The position numbers and the translations under genes are program-made. From Ruania rhizosphaerae (lineage in GTDB: Bacteria; Actinomycetota; Actinomycetes; Actinomycetales; Beutenbergiaceae), in the NCBI RefSeq assembly GCF_009805705.1, contig NZ_VSMB01000006.1, positions 62,001-126,000 of the forward strand: a stretch of DNA of 64,000 nucleotides. Reading direction: 5' to 3'. Below the pieces are notes generated by a model. That model was not told where the DNA came from and made no database searches. It saw only the letters and a program-made list of their open reading frames with translations. Below, piece by piece: positions 24,752-34,654 of this stretch. The stretch's first letter is position 1; each line of letters begins with the position of its first letter.

Positions 24752-26319
24752 GAGGCGGTCTCCAGCATGTGGGCGTCGTCGGTGCGGAAGTGGGCCCCGG
24801 CAGAGCCGGTGCGTGCGCGTGCGGCTCGGGCCATGAGCCGGGCGACGAGGAGCAGGTTCGCGGTCTCATGTTCGGCGGAAGTGCGGGACCTGACGCCGGC
24901 TGCGGCCCACCCGGCGAGGGTCTCCTCGGCCTGTGCGAGCCCGTCGTCGTCGCGTCCCAGCCCGACGGCGTCCCACATCACCCGCTGCAGGTCCGCCCGG
25001 GCGCCGCTCACCGTGGCGCCTGCCGGGTGCTCGGTGGTGATCGCAGGGTCGTTCTGGTCGGCGACGTCCAGCGCCGGTGTGTGACTGAGAGAGATGGAGT
25101 CGGTGAGCGAGAGCGCCGCCCTGTGTCCGAACACCGCCCCCTCGAGCAGTGAGTTGGAGGCGAGCCGGTTCGCGCCGTGCACGCCCGTGCGGGCCACCTC
25201 CCCGACGGCGTACAGCCCTGGGATCGAGGTGCGCCCGGCCAGATCGGTGGCCACCCCGCCCATCCAGTAGTGCGCGGCCGGGGTGATCGGCACCGGTTCA
25301 CGTGCCCAGTCCAGGCCGGCCGACCGCACGGCGGCGTCGATACTGGGGAACCGCCTGGCGAGCCGGTCGCCGAGCCGGGTGGCGTCGAGCACCACCGGAG
25401 CACCGGTCTCGCGCATCCGATCGGCCACGCCGCGTGCCACCACATCCCGCGGTGCGAGCTCGGCGTCGGGGTGCACGCCGATCATGAACCTGCTCCCGGC
25501 ACTGTCCCGCAGCACGGCGCCCTCCCCGCGGACGGCTTCGGAAACCAGGAAGTTCCCCGGCAGGGCGAGGGTGGTGGGGTGGAACTGGTAGAACTCCAGA
25601 TCGGTGAGCACGGCGCCGGCGCGGGCCGCGAGCGCCACCCCGTCGGCCGTGGCAACGTCGGGGTTGGAGGTGTACGGGTACAGCTGCCCGGCGCCGCCGG
25701 TGGCCAGCACGACGGCGTCGGCCTGGATCTCCTGGACCACACCGGCCCCTATGGCCCCGTGTGACTCTGACCCGTCCGACCCAGCTCCGTCCGACCCAGC
25801 CCCGCCCGAGGTGAGCACCCGTACGCCACGCACGTGTCCGCCGTCGGTGATCAGCTCGGTGACCAGGGTGTGCCCGCGCACCTCGATACCCCGCTCGGCC
25901 ACCGCGCGAAGCAAGGCCTCGGCGATCCCGGCACCCGTGGCGTCCCCACCGGCGTGCAGGATGCGCGCGACCGAGTGCGCGGCCTCCAGGCCGCGGGAGA
26001 GGTCCCCGTCCGGGGTGCGGTCGAACGGGACGCCGGCGGCGATGAGGTCGGCGATCCGGTCCGGCCCGTCGCCGCACAGGGTCTGCACGGCCTCGGCCTC
26101 GCACAGGCCCGCACCGGCGGTGAGGGTGTCCGCGACGTGGCTGGCAATACTGTCCCCAGGGGCCGGAGGGTTGGTGACCGCCGCGATGCCGCCCTGGGCG
26201 GCAAAGGTGTTGGACGCGCTCGGATCGGCCTTGGTGAGCACCAGGACGTCCTCGGGATCGGGGTGGGCGAGAGCGCACACCAGGCCGGCGATCCCGGTGC
26301 CGACGATGACGGTGGTCAT
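24748..26319 (-). CDS. nadB: L-aspartate oxidase
   Basis: An FAD enzyme of 523 residues that oxidises L-aspartate to iminoaspartate for NadA. The FAD-binding N-terminus is VIVGTGIAGLVCALA. FAAQGGIAAV, the active-site stretch DLEFYQFHPTTLALPG, and AAHYWMGGVATDLAGRTSIPGLYAVGEVARTG identify the fumarate-reductase-like flavoprotein family. A Gly/Ser-Asp rich insert with repeated GSDG phrases (nt 25755-25815) is not usual. The start overlaps the nadA stop by one base, and the end overlaps nadC. Confidence 0.96.
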   Translation of the reverse strand: MTTVIVGTGIAGLVCALAHPDPEDVLVLTKADPSASNTFAAQGGIAAVTNPPAPGDSIASHVADTLTAGAGLCEAEAVQTLCGDGPDRIADLIAAGVPFDRTPDGDLSRGLEAAHSVARILHAGGDATGAGIAEALLRAVAERGIEVRGHTLVTELITDGGHVRGVRVLTSGGAGSDGAGSDGSESHGAIGAGVVQEIQADAVVLATGGAGQLYPYTSNPDVATADGVALAARAGAVLTDLEFYQFHPTTLALPGNFLVSEAVRGEGAVLRDSAGSRFMIGVHPDAELAPRDVVARGVADRMRETGAPVVLDATRLGDRLARRFPSIDAAVRSAGLDWAREPVPITPAAHYWMGGVATDLAGRTSIPGLYAVGEVARTGVHGANRLASNSLLEGAVFGHRAALSLTDSISLSHTPALDVADQNDPAITTEHPAGATVSGARADLQRVMWDAVGLGRDDDGLAQAEETLAGWAAAGVRSRTSAEHETANLLLVARLMARAARARTGSAGAHFRTDDAHMLETAS

Positions 26320-27602
26320 CAGGACGCCTGCGGCTTGGCGGCGAGCATCCGTTCCAGCGCGACACGTGCGGGTTCGGCGACGTCGCTCGGCACCTGGATC
26401 CGGTTGACGACCTCACCGGCCACCAGCGACTCCAGCACCCAGGCGAGGTAGCCCGGGTGGATCCGGTACATCGTCGAGCACGGGCACACCACCGGGTCGA
26501 GGCAGAAGATGGTGTGCTGGGGGTACTCGGCGGCCAGGCGCTGCACAAGGTTGATCTCGGTGCCGATGGCGAAGGTGGTGGGTTCGTCGGCTGCCGCGAT
26601 GGCCTTCGTGATGTAGTCGGTGGACCCTGATTCGTCAGCTGCATCCACCACGGGCATCGGGCATTCGGGGTGCACGATCACCCGGACGCCGGGGTGCTCC
26701 GCGCGGGCCTGCTCCACCTGCGCCACCGTGAAGCGGCGGTGCACCGAGCAGAATCCGTGCCAGAGCACCACCTGAGCGTCGAGGAGAGCCTGCTCGTCAT
26801 TGCCGCCCAGGGGCTTGTTCGGGTTCCACATCGGCATCCGGTCCAACGAGATGCCCATCGCCTTGGCGGTGTTGCGACCCAGGTGCTGGTCGGGGAAGAA
26901 GAGCACGCGCTGACCGCGCTCGAACGCCCACTCGAGCACGGTGGCGGCGTTGGAGGAGGTGCACACGATGCCCCCGTTGCGCCCGCAGAATCCCTTGAGG
27001 GCGGCGGAGGAGTTCATGTAGGTGACGGGGATGATCGACTGGCGGCCGCCGGTGGCGGTGGGCCCGTACACCTCCATCAGCTGCTCCCAGCACTCCTCCA
27101 CCTGGTCGATGTCGGCCATGTCGGCCATGGAGCAGCCGGCGGCGAGGTTGGGCAGGATCACGGCCTGCTCGGGCTGGGAGAGCATGTCGGCGGTCTCGGC
27201 CATGAAGTGCACGCCGCAGAACACGATCGCCTCCGCGTCCGGGCGAGTCAGCGAGGCGTTCGCGAGCTGGAAGGAGTCGCCCACGAAGTCGGCGTGGGCG
27301 ATGATCTCGTCGCGCTGGTAGAAGTGGCCGAGGATCACGAGCTTCTCGCCGAGGGTCGCTTTCGCGGCACGGATGCGCTCGTGCAGGTCCTCGGTGGTGG
27401 CCTGCTTGTACTCCTCGGGCAGTTCGCCCTGCCGCGGTGCGGTGGTGGGGATGTCGTCCGCCATGGAGGCGCCGGGGCCGTACCCGGGCTGTGGGTCGAA
27501 CTCCCACGGGCCCTGGGCCAGATCGGGGGAGCAGGTGCTGCCGGGGGCCTGCTGGGTGGTGATCAGCTGGATCCGGGTGTCGACGGAGGCGGTCTGGCTC
27601 AT
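26319..27602 (-). CDS. nadA: Quinolinate synthase
   Basis: Condenses iminoaspartate with dihydroxyacetone phosphate to quinolinate using a 4Fe-4S cluster. It has 427 residues. GHFYQRDEII and GDSFQLA mark the first of three pseudo-repeats. Likely cluster Cys residues lie in VFCGVHFMAE, HPECPMP and VVCPCSTMYRIHP. The first 60-70 residues are a poorly conserved extension; an ATG at residue 47 (MADDIPTTAP) could be an alternative start. The 5' end overlaps nrtR by 4 bp, so it is expressed with its regulator. Confidence 0.96.
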   Translation of the reverse strand: MSQTASVDTRIQLITTQQAPGSTCSPDLAQGPWEFDPQPGYGPGASMADDIPTTAPRQGELPEEYKQATTEDLHERIRAAKATLGEKLVILGHFYQRDEIIAHADFVGDSFQLANASLTRPDAEAIVFCGVHFMAETADMLSQPEQAVILPNLAAGCSMADMADIDQVEECWEQLMEVYGPTATGGRQSIIPVTYMNSSAALKGFCGRNGGIVCTSSNAATVLEWAFERGQRVLFFPDQHLGRNTAKAMGISLDRMPMWNPNKPLGGNDEQALLDAQVVLWHGFCSVHRRFTVAQVEQARAEHPGVRVIVHPECPMPVVDAADESGSTDYITKAIAAADEPTTFAIGTEINLVQRLAAEYPQHTIFCLDPVVCPCSTMYRIHPGYLAWVLESLVAGEVVNRIQVPSDVAEPARVALERMLAAKPQAS

Positions 27603-28429
27603 CGGGAGCTCCTCATGGCCGGGGTGGTCGGTTCGGGTGTGGTCGGTGCTGTGGTGGTCGTGGCCAGCGGACCCAGGTCCACCGGTGCGATCGCGGTGTT
27701 GTAGCGGTACAGGCGGGCAGGGCGATGCCGCCCGCCCGTGCGGAAGGAGTCGGTGGGCACGACGGCGTCGCTCGCCTCCACCTGGCGGCGGAAGTTGGCA
27801 GGGTCCAGGGTGCGGTCCAACACCAGTTCGTGGACCTCGCGCAGTTCCCTCAGAGTGAAGGTCTCGCCGAGGAAGGCGTGGGCGATTCGGGAGTACTCGA
27901 CCTTGGTGCGCAGTCGCCAGAGGGCGTAGTCGACGATGAGGTTGTGATCGAATGCCAGCGTCGGCAGCGTGTCGGCCGCCAGCCAGCGCACGTTCTGACT
28001 GACGCGGGCGCGGGCGGCTTCCTCCTGGCCGACGAGCGCCCAGTAGACGATCGAGACGACACGTTCGCGATCGGAGGCAGTGCCGGCGGGGATGCCGGAG
28101 TCTCGCGGGCCGCCGGCTTCCGGTGCCTCTGTTGTGTCCGTTGGGTCGAGCATCGACCGATCCGGATCGCCGAAGGCGTAGAGCTGCTCCAGGTAGGCCG
28201 GGCGCAGGCCGGTGGTCTCTTCCAGCGTGCGGGCCGCGGCCTCGGTGAGGCCCTCGTCCTCGCGCAACGGGCCGCCCGGTAGGGCCCAGTACCCGTCATA
28301 GGGATCGCGGACCCGGCACACCAGGGGAAGGGAGAGGATCGGCCGGGAGTCCTCCGGTGAAGCGCGCCGGACGGCGCGCCGGTCCGGCTCGCGCAGGGCG
28401 AAGATCACCGTGGAGACAGCGAGTTGCAC
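27599..28429 (-). CDS. nrtR: NrtR-type Nudix transcriptional regulator of NAD synthesis
   Basis: A 276-residue protein with an N-terminal Nudix domain (WALPGGPLREDEGLTEAAARTLEETTG) and a C-terminal winged helix (VEYSRIAHAFLGETFTLRELREVHELVLDRTLDPANFRRQVEASDAVV). The Nudix box departs from the canonical REUxEExGU: the RE pair reads RT. This fits NrtR proteins, which sense ADP-ribose rather than hydrolyse it. It is the first gene of the nrtR-nadABC-desulfurase operon, overlapping nadA by ATGA. The GTG at 28429 follows GGAAGGAGG. A palindrome 43 bp upstream is the probable operator. The last 30 residues are a Thr/Pro-rich tail. Confidence 0.92.
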   Translation of the reverse strand: MQLAVSTVIFALREPDRRAVRRASPEDSRPILSLPLVCRVRDPYDGYWALPGGPLREDEGLTEAAARTLEETTGLRPAYLEQLYAFGDPDRSMLDPTDTTEAPEAGGPRDSGIPAGTASDRERVVSIVYWALVGQEEAARARVSQNVRWLAADTLPTLAFDHNLIVDYALWRLRTKVEYSRIAHAFLGETFTLRELREVHELVLDRTLDPANFRRQVEASDAVVPTDSFRTGGRHRPARLYRYNTAIAPVDLGPLATTTTAPTTPEPTTPAMRSSR

Positions 28430-28471
28430 GGTGCCTCCTTCCGGGCCGCCTGATCGCCGTGATGAGTTAAG

Positions 28472-28490
28472 AGTACACGTGACCTGTACT
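28472..28490. promoter_or_regulatory. Probable NrtR operator
   Basis: AGTACA and TGTACT (28472-28477, 28485-28490) form an inverted repeat with a 7-bp centre, 43 bp upstream of the nrtR start. It is the only clear dyad in the operon's upstream DNA. The assignment to NrtR rests on position. Confidence 0.5.
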
Positions 28491-28530
28491 CCGCGTCGAT
28501 GTAAAGGTCGATGCGACCATAATTAAGTCT

Positions 28531-28584
28531 GGGCGTGGGCGTGGGCGTGGGCGTGGGCGTGGGCGTGGGCGTGGGCGTGGGCAC
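28531..28584. repeat. GGGCGT hexanucleotide tandem repeat
   Basis: Eight perfect GGGCGT units (28531-28578) and a ninth, GGGCAC. It lies between the stop of the response-regulator gene and the nrtR promoter region. Such G-runs on one strand can slip during replication and could form G-quadruplex-like structures. Confidence 0.9.
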
Positions 28585-28625
28585 GGATGATGGCCAGCCA
28601 CCGCGCGTCGACGGGTTGGCTGCCC

Positions 28626-29339
28626 TCAGGCGCTGTGCTCGAGGACGCGGATCGCGAGCTGCACGCGGTTCGTCACGTGCAGCTTGTCGAACAGGCGACC
28701 GAGGTGTGTCTTGACCGTGGCGGTGCTCAGGTACATCGCCTCGGCGATCTCGGAGTTGGTGAGGCCTTGGGCCACGAGTTCGCCGACCTCCCACTCCCGT
28801 GGTGTGATCCCGACGGGCACTGACGGCACTGACGGCACTGAGGGCACTGAGGAGTCCGGCGGCAGCCGCCGATCGGCTTCGATCGCCCACGTGACCAGAC
28901 GCGTGAGCACCGGTGCTGAGAACTGGGGGTTCCCATCGACGGCGCCCTGGATCGCCGCGATCACCTCTGCCGGTTTGGCGTCCTTGAGTAGGAACGACAC
29001 AGCGCCCGACCGCAAGGCCTCGAGGACGTATCCGTCGGTGTCGAACGCCGTCAGCACGATGACCCGGGCACGAATGCCCTCGGCCTGAAGGCGGCGGGTC
29101 GCTTCCAGGCCGTCGCAACCGGGCATGCGTACGTCCATGAGCACCACGTCGGGATCGAGTGCTCGTGCCTGATCGATCGCCGTGGCACCGTCGGCAGCCT
29201 CACCGACCACGCGGATCTGATCCACGCCGTCAGTAAGCAGGCGTAGCCCCGCCCGCATCAGCGATTCGTCGTCGGCGATGAGGACGCGGATCGGTGACAG
29301 CGCCTCGGTCGAGGACTCCTCGGTTCTCACGAGTGCCAC
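28626..29339 (-). CDS. NarL/FixJ family response regulator
   Basis: A 237-residue DNA-binding response regulator. The receiver domain begins IRVLIADDESLMRAGLRLL, with the phospho-acceptor Asp in PDVVLMDVRMPG, the Thr in VLTAF and the Lys in FLLKDAKPAEV. The C-terminal LuxR HTH reads ITPREWEVGELVAQGLTNSEIAEAMYLSTATVKTHLGRL. The linker holds the micro-repeat SVPSVPSVPSVP, encoded by 9-bp DNA repeats. The GTG start lies 13 bp inside the kinase gene, so the two are coupled. Confidence 0.93.
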   Translation of the reverse strand: MALVRTEESSTEALSPIRVLIADDESLMRAGLRLLTDGVDQIRVVGEAADGATAIDQARALDPDVVLMDVRMPGCDGLEATRRLQAEGIRARVIVLTAFDTDGYVLEALRSGAVSFLLKDAKPAEVIAAIQGAVDGNPQFSAPVLTRLVTWAIEADRRLPPDSSVPSVPSVPSVPVGITPREWEVGELVAQGLTNSEIAEAMYLSTATVKTHLGRLFDKLHVTNRVQLAIRVLEHSA

Positions 29340-30598
29340 GGGATCCTCACCTCCACCTCGAACTGGTCGTGCGGGGTGTGGCCCCAGCGAGCCGTTCCGC
29401 CGACGAGGCGGGCGCGCTCGGCGACACCCACGAGGCCGAATCCCGTCCCGAGCGTGTGCGGCTGCGATCCTCGGGCTGGGTTCTGCGCATGCAGCACGAA
29501 CTCAGTGCCGGTCAGTTCCAGTTGCAGCGCAACGGCGGCGCCCGGGGCGTGCTTGCGCGCGTTCGTGATCAGCTCCGAGCAGATGCGCACCAGCGAGGTG
29601 CCCGTCGTCGGTGACCACTCCTGGAGGGCTTGCGCCGTCGCCCCCCGCCAGGAAACAGTGACCTGCTGACCTGTAGTGCGTGCCTGGTCGGCGAGCGCAT
29701 CGATGGTCGTTGCCACAGGCAGGGGCTCGGTGACTCGTTCGCGCTCCTCGGAGCCTCGGTGCCTCGCGTGCCGCAGAGTCGAGAGCACCTCCCGAAGCAC
29801 CGCATTGGCCTCGCCGGCGCACGTGTGGATCGTCCGGGCAGCCTCTCGTATCCGCACTGGCGGAAGGTCGTCCCGATGAGCGAGAGCGCCGGCATGGACC
29901 GAGATGAGAGAGAGCTGGTGCGAGAGCGAGTCGTGCATATCACGCGCGATGGCGCTGCGCTCTTCGGCACGTGCGCGAGCGATGTCAGCCTCGCGCTCGC
30001 GGCGGGTGGCTTCACGGGCGCGTTCGGCGGCTGCTGCCTGGTGGCGTAACGAGGTGATCAGTGCGGCTCGGGTTCCGCGAGCGCGGCCCCACATCAGGGC
30101 GGCGATCGCCACTGCGGCTACCGTCACCGCTCCGATCAGCCGCCATGCCAGCGATTCGCCGCCGGAGAGTGGATGGACCCATGCCATGGCGAACGTCCCG
30201 GCAACCATGATTGCCACCACTGCGCCGTCCCACACAGGCGAGCGGCGGCCTCCGATCCGCACCATCGCGACCATGCTCGCGGGCACGCTCCAGGCGCTGA
30301 GGCTGCCCGCGACCACGAGCAACAGATTGCCGGAGCGCGACCCACGGACCGGACCAGACGCGATTCCTGCAACGAGGCCCACCAGCAGGTCCAGGGCCAT
30401 CAGTGCGACGATCGATGCGGTCGGCTCGGGCTCGTTCTCCTCGAGCGCCAGCCCGTATGTCGCGACGAAGACGAGCGCTCCCGTCACGCAACAGCAGGCC
30501 GAGATCAACACGGCCCGCGCGGTGCGACGGGCTCGCGGTCCGAACCGCTCCACGGGCCCGTTGGGTGTGGTGACCGGCGTGGCGACGGAGATGGTCAT
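29327..30598 (-). CDS. NarL-family sensor histidine kinase
   Basis: A 423-residue membrane kinase. Four or five hydrophobic segments span residues about 28-170 with almost no extracellular loops, so it probably senses membrane state or an intramembrane cue. The HisKA_3 box RSAIARDMHDSLSHQLSLISVHAGAL carries the phospho-accepting His. The HATPase part has ELITNARKHAPGAAV and a GTGFGLVGVAERARLVGG lid. The ATG is 6 nt after TATGCT, suggesting a leaderless mRNA. The neighbouring genes give no target. Confidence 0.92.
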   Translation of the reverse strand: MTISVATPVTTPNGPVERFGPRARRTARAVLISACCCVTGALVFVATYGLALEENEPEPTASIVALMALDLLVGLVAGIASGPVRGSRSGNLLLVVAGSLSAWSVPASMVAMVRIGGRRSPVWDGAVVAIMVAGTFAMAWVHPLSGGESLAWRLIGAVTVAAVAIAALMWGRARGTRAALITSLRHQAAAAERAREATRREREADIARARAEERSAIARDMHDSLSHQLSLISVHAGALAHRDDLPPVRIREAARTIHTCAGEANAVLREVLSTLRHARHRGSEERERVTEPLPVATTIDALADQARTTGQQVTVSWRGATAQALQEWSPTTGTSLVRICSELITNARKHAPGAAVALQLELTGTEFVLHAQNPARGSQPHTLGTGFGLVGVAERARLVGGTARWGHTPHDQFEVEVRIPWHS

Positions 30599-30717
30599 CG
30601 CGCCAGCATAGGAACCGATGGGTGCCGCGAGATCGTCCGAACGGAGGAGTTCGCAGGCGGGGCATCGAACCCTTTCGGAGGATCCACCTGGTGTGAGGAC
30701 TGCGCCATGGTGACCGG

Positions 30718-31683
30718 ATGACGCATCACCTCCCCGGTCAGGTCACGACTGCCGTCCCGGCGCTACGCCCGCAGCGGGAAGCGCCACCCACTCCGGTGCC
30801 GTACCACCGGCTGGCGCACCTGCATCGGCGAACGTCGCAGCGGTGGCGCCCGCTCCTGACGCTGCTGCTCACCGCGGCGCTGTGGTGCGGATTCCTGATC
30901 GCCGCAGGTCTGCTCGGGCTGCTGCTCTGGTGGCTGGTGCCGGGTCTGCCGCAGCCGACTCCGGGGCTCGACGACCCACGCAATCCGAGCGACATGCTCA
31001 TCGCCTTCGGCATGATCGCCCTGCTGCTGCCGTCCGTGGTGCTCGGCAGCAGGTGGGGCGGTGGTGCTCCGCGCATCGTCCACTCGGTGCTCGGGTGCGT
31101 GCGGTGGCGACTGCTGCTGCGCGCAGGCGTGGTTGTCCTGCCGCTCTACGCGATCGTCTGGTGGACCTCCTTCCTGCTCGACCCGCCCGCGGATGCCTCG
31201 ATGCCGCGCCTCGACGTCTCGCTGGTGGCACTCCTCGTGATCGTTGTGGTGGTGGTGCCCTTGCAGAGCGCTGCGGAGGAGTATGCGTTCCGCGGCTTGC
31301 CGCAACTGGCCCTGGGGACCTGGCTACGTTCTCCGGTGTGGGGCATCGTGCTGCCTGTGCCGCTGTTCATCGTCGGGCATGGGTACGACGTGGTGGGCCA
31401 GGTGAGCGTGGGGATGTTCGCTCTCTGCGCGGGGTTTCTTGTCTGGAAGACCGGCGGTCTGGAACTGGCGGTCGTCATGCACGTGGCCAACAATCTGCCG
31501 CTGGCCGTGATCGCTCCGCTCAGTCCCTCCTCGATGCATCAGGGCGCCGTTGATCCGGTGTATCTCCTGATCGATCTGCCGCTGACGATTGGCGTGACCG
31601 TAAGTCTGACACTGTGGGTCTCGCGGATCCACGGCCTCAGGGTGCTCGAACCGCTCCGTGGTCCAGGTGCCTCGGCGTGGTGA
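30718..31683 (+). CDS. CPBP family intramembrane metalloprotease (CAAX protease/Abi)
   Basis: A 321-residue polytopic protein with about eight membrane helices. The metal-binding motifs of the CPBP family are present: EEYAFRG (EExxxR) in QSAAEEYAFRGLPQ, a conserved His in LFIVGHGYD, and HVANNLP near the C-terminus. Members process prenylated or peptide substrates or protect against bacteriocins; the substrate here is unknown. It is divergent from the two-component pair, with about 120 bp between the starts, and followed by a hairpin. Confidence 0.88.
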   Translation: MTHHLPGQVTTAVPALRPQREAPPTPVPYHRLAHLHRRTSQRWRPLLTLLLTAALWCGFLIAAGLLGLLLWWLVPGLPQPTPGLDDPRNPSDMLIAFGMIALLLPSVVLGSRWGGGAPRIVHSVLGCVRWRLLLRAGVVVLPLYAIVWWTSFLLDPPADASMPRLDVSLVALLVIVVVVVPLQSAAEEYAFRGLPQLALGTWLRSPVWGIVLPVPLFIVGHGYDVVGQVSVGMFALCAGFLVWKTGGLELAVVMHVANNLPLAVIAPLSPSSMHQGAVDPVYLLIDLPLTIGVTVSLTLWVSRIHGLRVLEPLRGPGASAW

Positions 31684-31708
31684 TGCATCGCTTCGCCGGC
31701 GATGCATC
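31682..31708 (+). terminator. Hairpin after the CPBP protease gene
   Basis: GATGCATCGC (31682-31691) and GCGATGCATC (31699-31708) form a perfect 10-bp stem with a 7-nt loop, starting within the stop codon of the gene. There is no T-tract, as is common for actinobacterial terminators. Confidence 0.6.
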
Positions 31709-31772
31709 GTCTCGCCGCCTCCGGGCTCTACGATGGGAGCAGCCGAACCACACCGCTGAAAGGTCCGTGTCA

Positions 31773-32327
31773 ATGACGTCCCGCTTGCGCCGTATCGCCG
31801 CACCCGCCGTGGCCGTGATCACCGCCGCCCTGCTCGCTGCCGGGTGCGCCGGTCAGCCGGGCGCAGCAGCCGTGGTGAACGGCGAACCGATCGCCGAGGC
31901 CGACCTGACCGACGCTTCGACCACGCTCGCCCCGTTCCTGCAGGAAGGTGTGGCCCCCGCGGCCCTGCTCGCGGCCATGATCCAGGCCCCCGTACTGATG
32001 GACATCGCCGCCGAGCACGGGATCGCCGTCTCCGCCGATCAGGCGCAGGAGCAGCTGGCCGCGAACGCCGAAGCGGGTGGTATCGAGGTGCCGGAGGAGT
32101 ACTCGCCGGAGACGATGGAGCTCGCGCGGTACCTCTTCCTCGTGAACATGGTGAACCAGAGCCCGGATGCCCAGAGCATCAACGAGGAGTTCGCCGCTCG
32201 GCTGGCCGAGCTCGATGTCGAGGTGAGCCCCCGCTACGGAACCTGGAACCCGGATCTCTCCCAGGGATCGACCATCCAGGCCACCGCGCCAGAATGGATC
32301 GCGCCCGTCGCACCCGAGCAGGCATGA
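31773..32327 (+). CDS. SurA-N-like lipoprotein
   Basis: A 184-residue lipoprotein. The signal sequence is SRLRRIAAPAVAVITAALLAAGC, with lipobox LAAGC and lipidated Cys25. The mature part starts with AAVVNGEPIAEADLTDA, the opening of SurA/PrsA-like N-terminal chaperone domains, and is helical. No PPIase (parvulin) domain follows. The ending RYGTWNPDLSQGSTIQATAPEWIAP resembles the tail of such proteins in other actinobacteria. It overlaps mazG by ATGA, so the two are coupled. It may act in folding of exported proteins, by inference. Confidence 0.82.
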   Translation: MTSRLRRIAAPAVAVITAALLAAGCAGQPGAAAVVNGEPIAEADLTDASTTLAPFLQEGVAPAALLAAMIQAPVLMDIAAEHGIAVSADQAQEQLAANAEAGGIEVPEEYSPETMELARYLFLVNMVNQSPDAQSINEEFAARLAELDVEVSPRYGTWNPDLSQGSTIQATAPEWIAPVAPEQA

Positions 32328-33055
32328 CCGGGTCCAGCGGGGCCCACTCCACGGACGTTCCGCGCGAGGACGGCCTGCCGTCGGACCCCCTGCGAGCCGC
32401 TGTTGCGGTGATGGACCGTCTCCGGTCCCCGGGCGGCTGCCCGTGGGATGCCGAGCAGACGCACGCCTCACTCGCTCCGTACGCGATCGAAGAGGCGCAT
32501 GAGGTGGCCGAGGCCGCCGAGAACAGCGACCGGGAGCACCTGCTCGAAGAACTCGGCGACCTGCTGCTGCAGGTGCTGTTCCACGCCCGGATCGCTGCGG
32601 AGGGGAGTCTGGGCGAACCGTTCGATGTGGACGACGTTGCTCGCGGACTGGTCGGGAAACTCACTTCCCGCCACCCGCACGTGTTCGGAACCGGTGCGAG
32701 CGGCGTCTCCGGTCAGGGCGAGACCGGCACCGTGACAGCCTCGGATGTCAACGAACGCTGGGAGCAGCTCAAGGCGGCGGAGAAGCAGCGCACCTCGCTC
32801 CTGGACGGCATCCCCACCTCCATGCCCGCCTTGGCGCGCACGCAGAAAGTGGTGCGCCGCGCTCAGCGTGCTCAGGTGCCCCTTCCCGAACCCGGTGAGG
32901 ACCTGGCAGGGCGACTGGACGCCGTCGTGCGGGATGCGGTGGCTGCCGGCGTGGATGCTGAAGCGCTCCTACGGAAACGGCTACGCGTACTCGAGGACGC
33001 GGTGCGCGAGGCCGAGCGCCCGGGTGTGCCATCTGCCGAGACTCGCGCGCCCTAG
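32324..33055 (+). CDS. mazG: Nucleoside triphosphate pyrophosphohydrolase MazG
   Basis: Hydrolyses NTPs and dNTPs, including damaged ones, to monophosphates. The protein has 243 residues, shorter than the two-domain 260-330 residue forms. The N-terminal MazG domain is complete: LRSPGGCPWDAEQTH, then YAIEEAHEVAEAAE and HLLEELGDLLLQVLFHARIA, with the EExxE and ExxD metal ligands. A degenerate second part follows (TSLLDGIPTSMPALARTQKVVRRAQ). It lies upstream of eno, as is usual in actinobacteria. Confidence 0.95.
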   Translation: MTGSSGAHSTDVPREDGLPSDPLRAAVAVMDRLRSPGGCPWDAEQTHASLAPYAIEEAHEVAEAAENSDREHLLEELGDLLLQVLFHARIAAEGSLGEPFDVDDVARGLVGKLTSRHPHVFGTGASGVSGQGETGTVTASDVNERWEQLKAAEKQRTSLLDGIPTSMPALARTQKVVRRAQRAQVPLPEPGEDLAGRLDAVVRDAVAAGVDAEALLRKRLRVLEDAVREAERPGVPSAETRAP

Positions 33056-33070
33056 CAACCCTCGCGCTAT

Positions 33071-34434
<1,364 letters not shown>

Positions 34435-34478
34435 GCATGACGCTGCGGTAGTCACGCGGCGGCCGGCTACGGCACGCG

Positions 34479-34514
34479 CTGACGGCGGGTACCCACACGG
34501 GTGCCCGCCGTCAG
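34479..34514 (+). terminator. Terminator of eno
   Basis: CTGACGGCGGGTACCC (34479-34494) pairs over 16 bp, with one G-T, to 34499-34514 around an ACAC loop. It lies 45 bp after the eno stop. No T-tract is present, but the stem is the strongest in this part of the window. Confidence 0.8.
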
Positions 34515-34654
34515 TGGTGTCCGGGCGCATGCGACGTAGACCGGCGCATTCCAACGCCGGTGGCGGCAGGGATCGAGGCGGCGTCGAACGTGCCTCAGCG
34601 ACTCGCGCCCAGGCGATACCCCGGATCGGCGGGCGGGTGGGCGACCATAGGGAC

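Noticed and set aside
28531-28584. CRISPR or origin iterons at the GGGCGT tract
   Set aside because: The unit is 6 bp with no spacers, and no DnaA boxes or replication genes are near.
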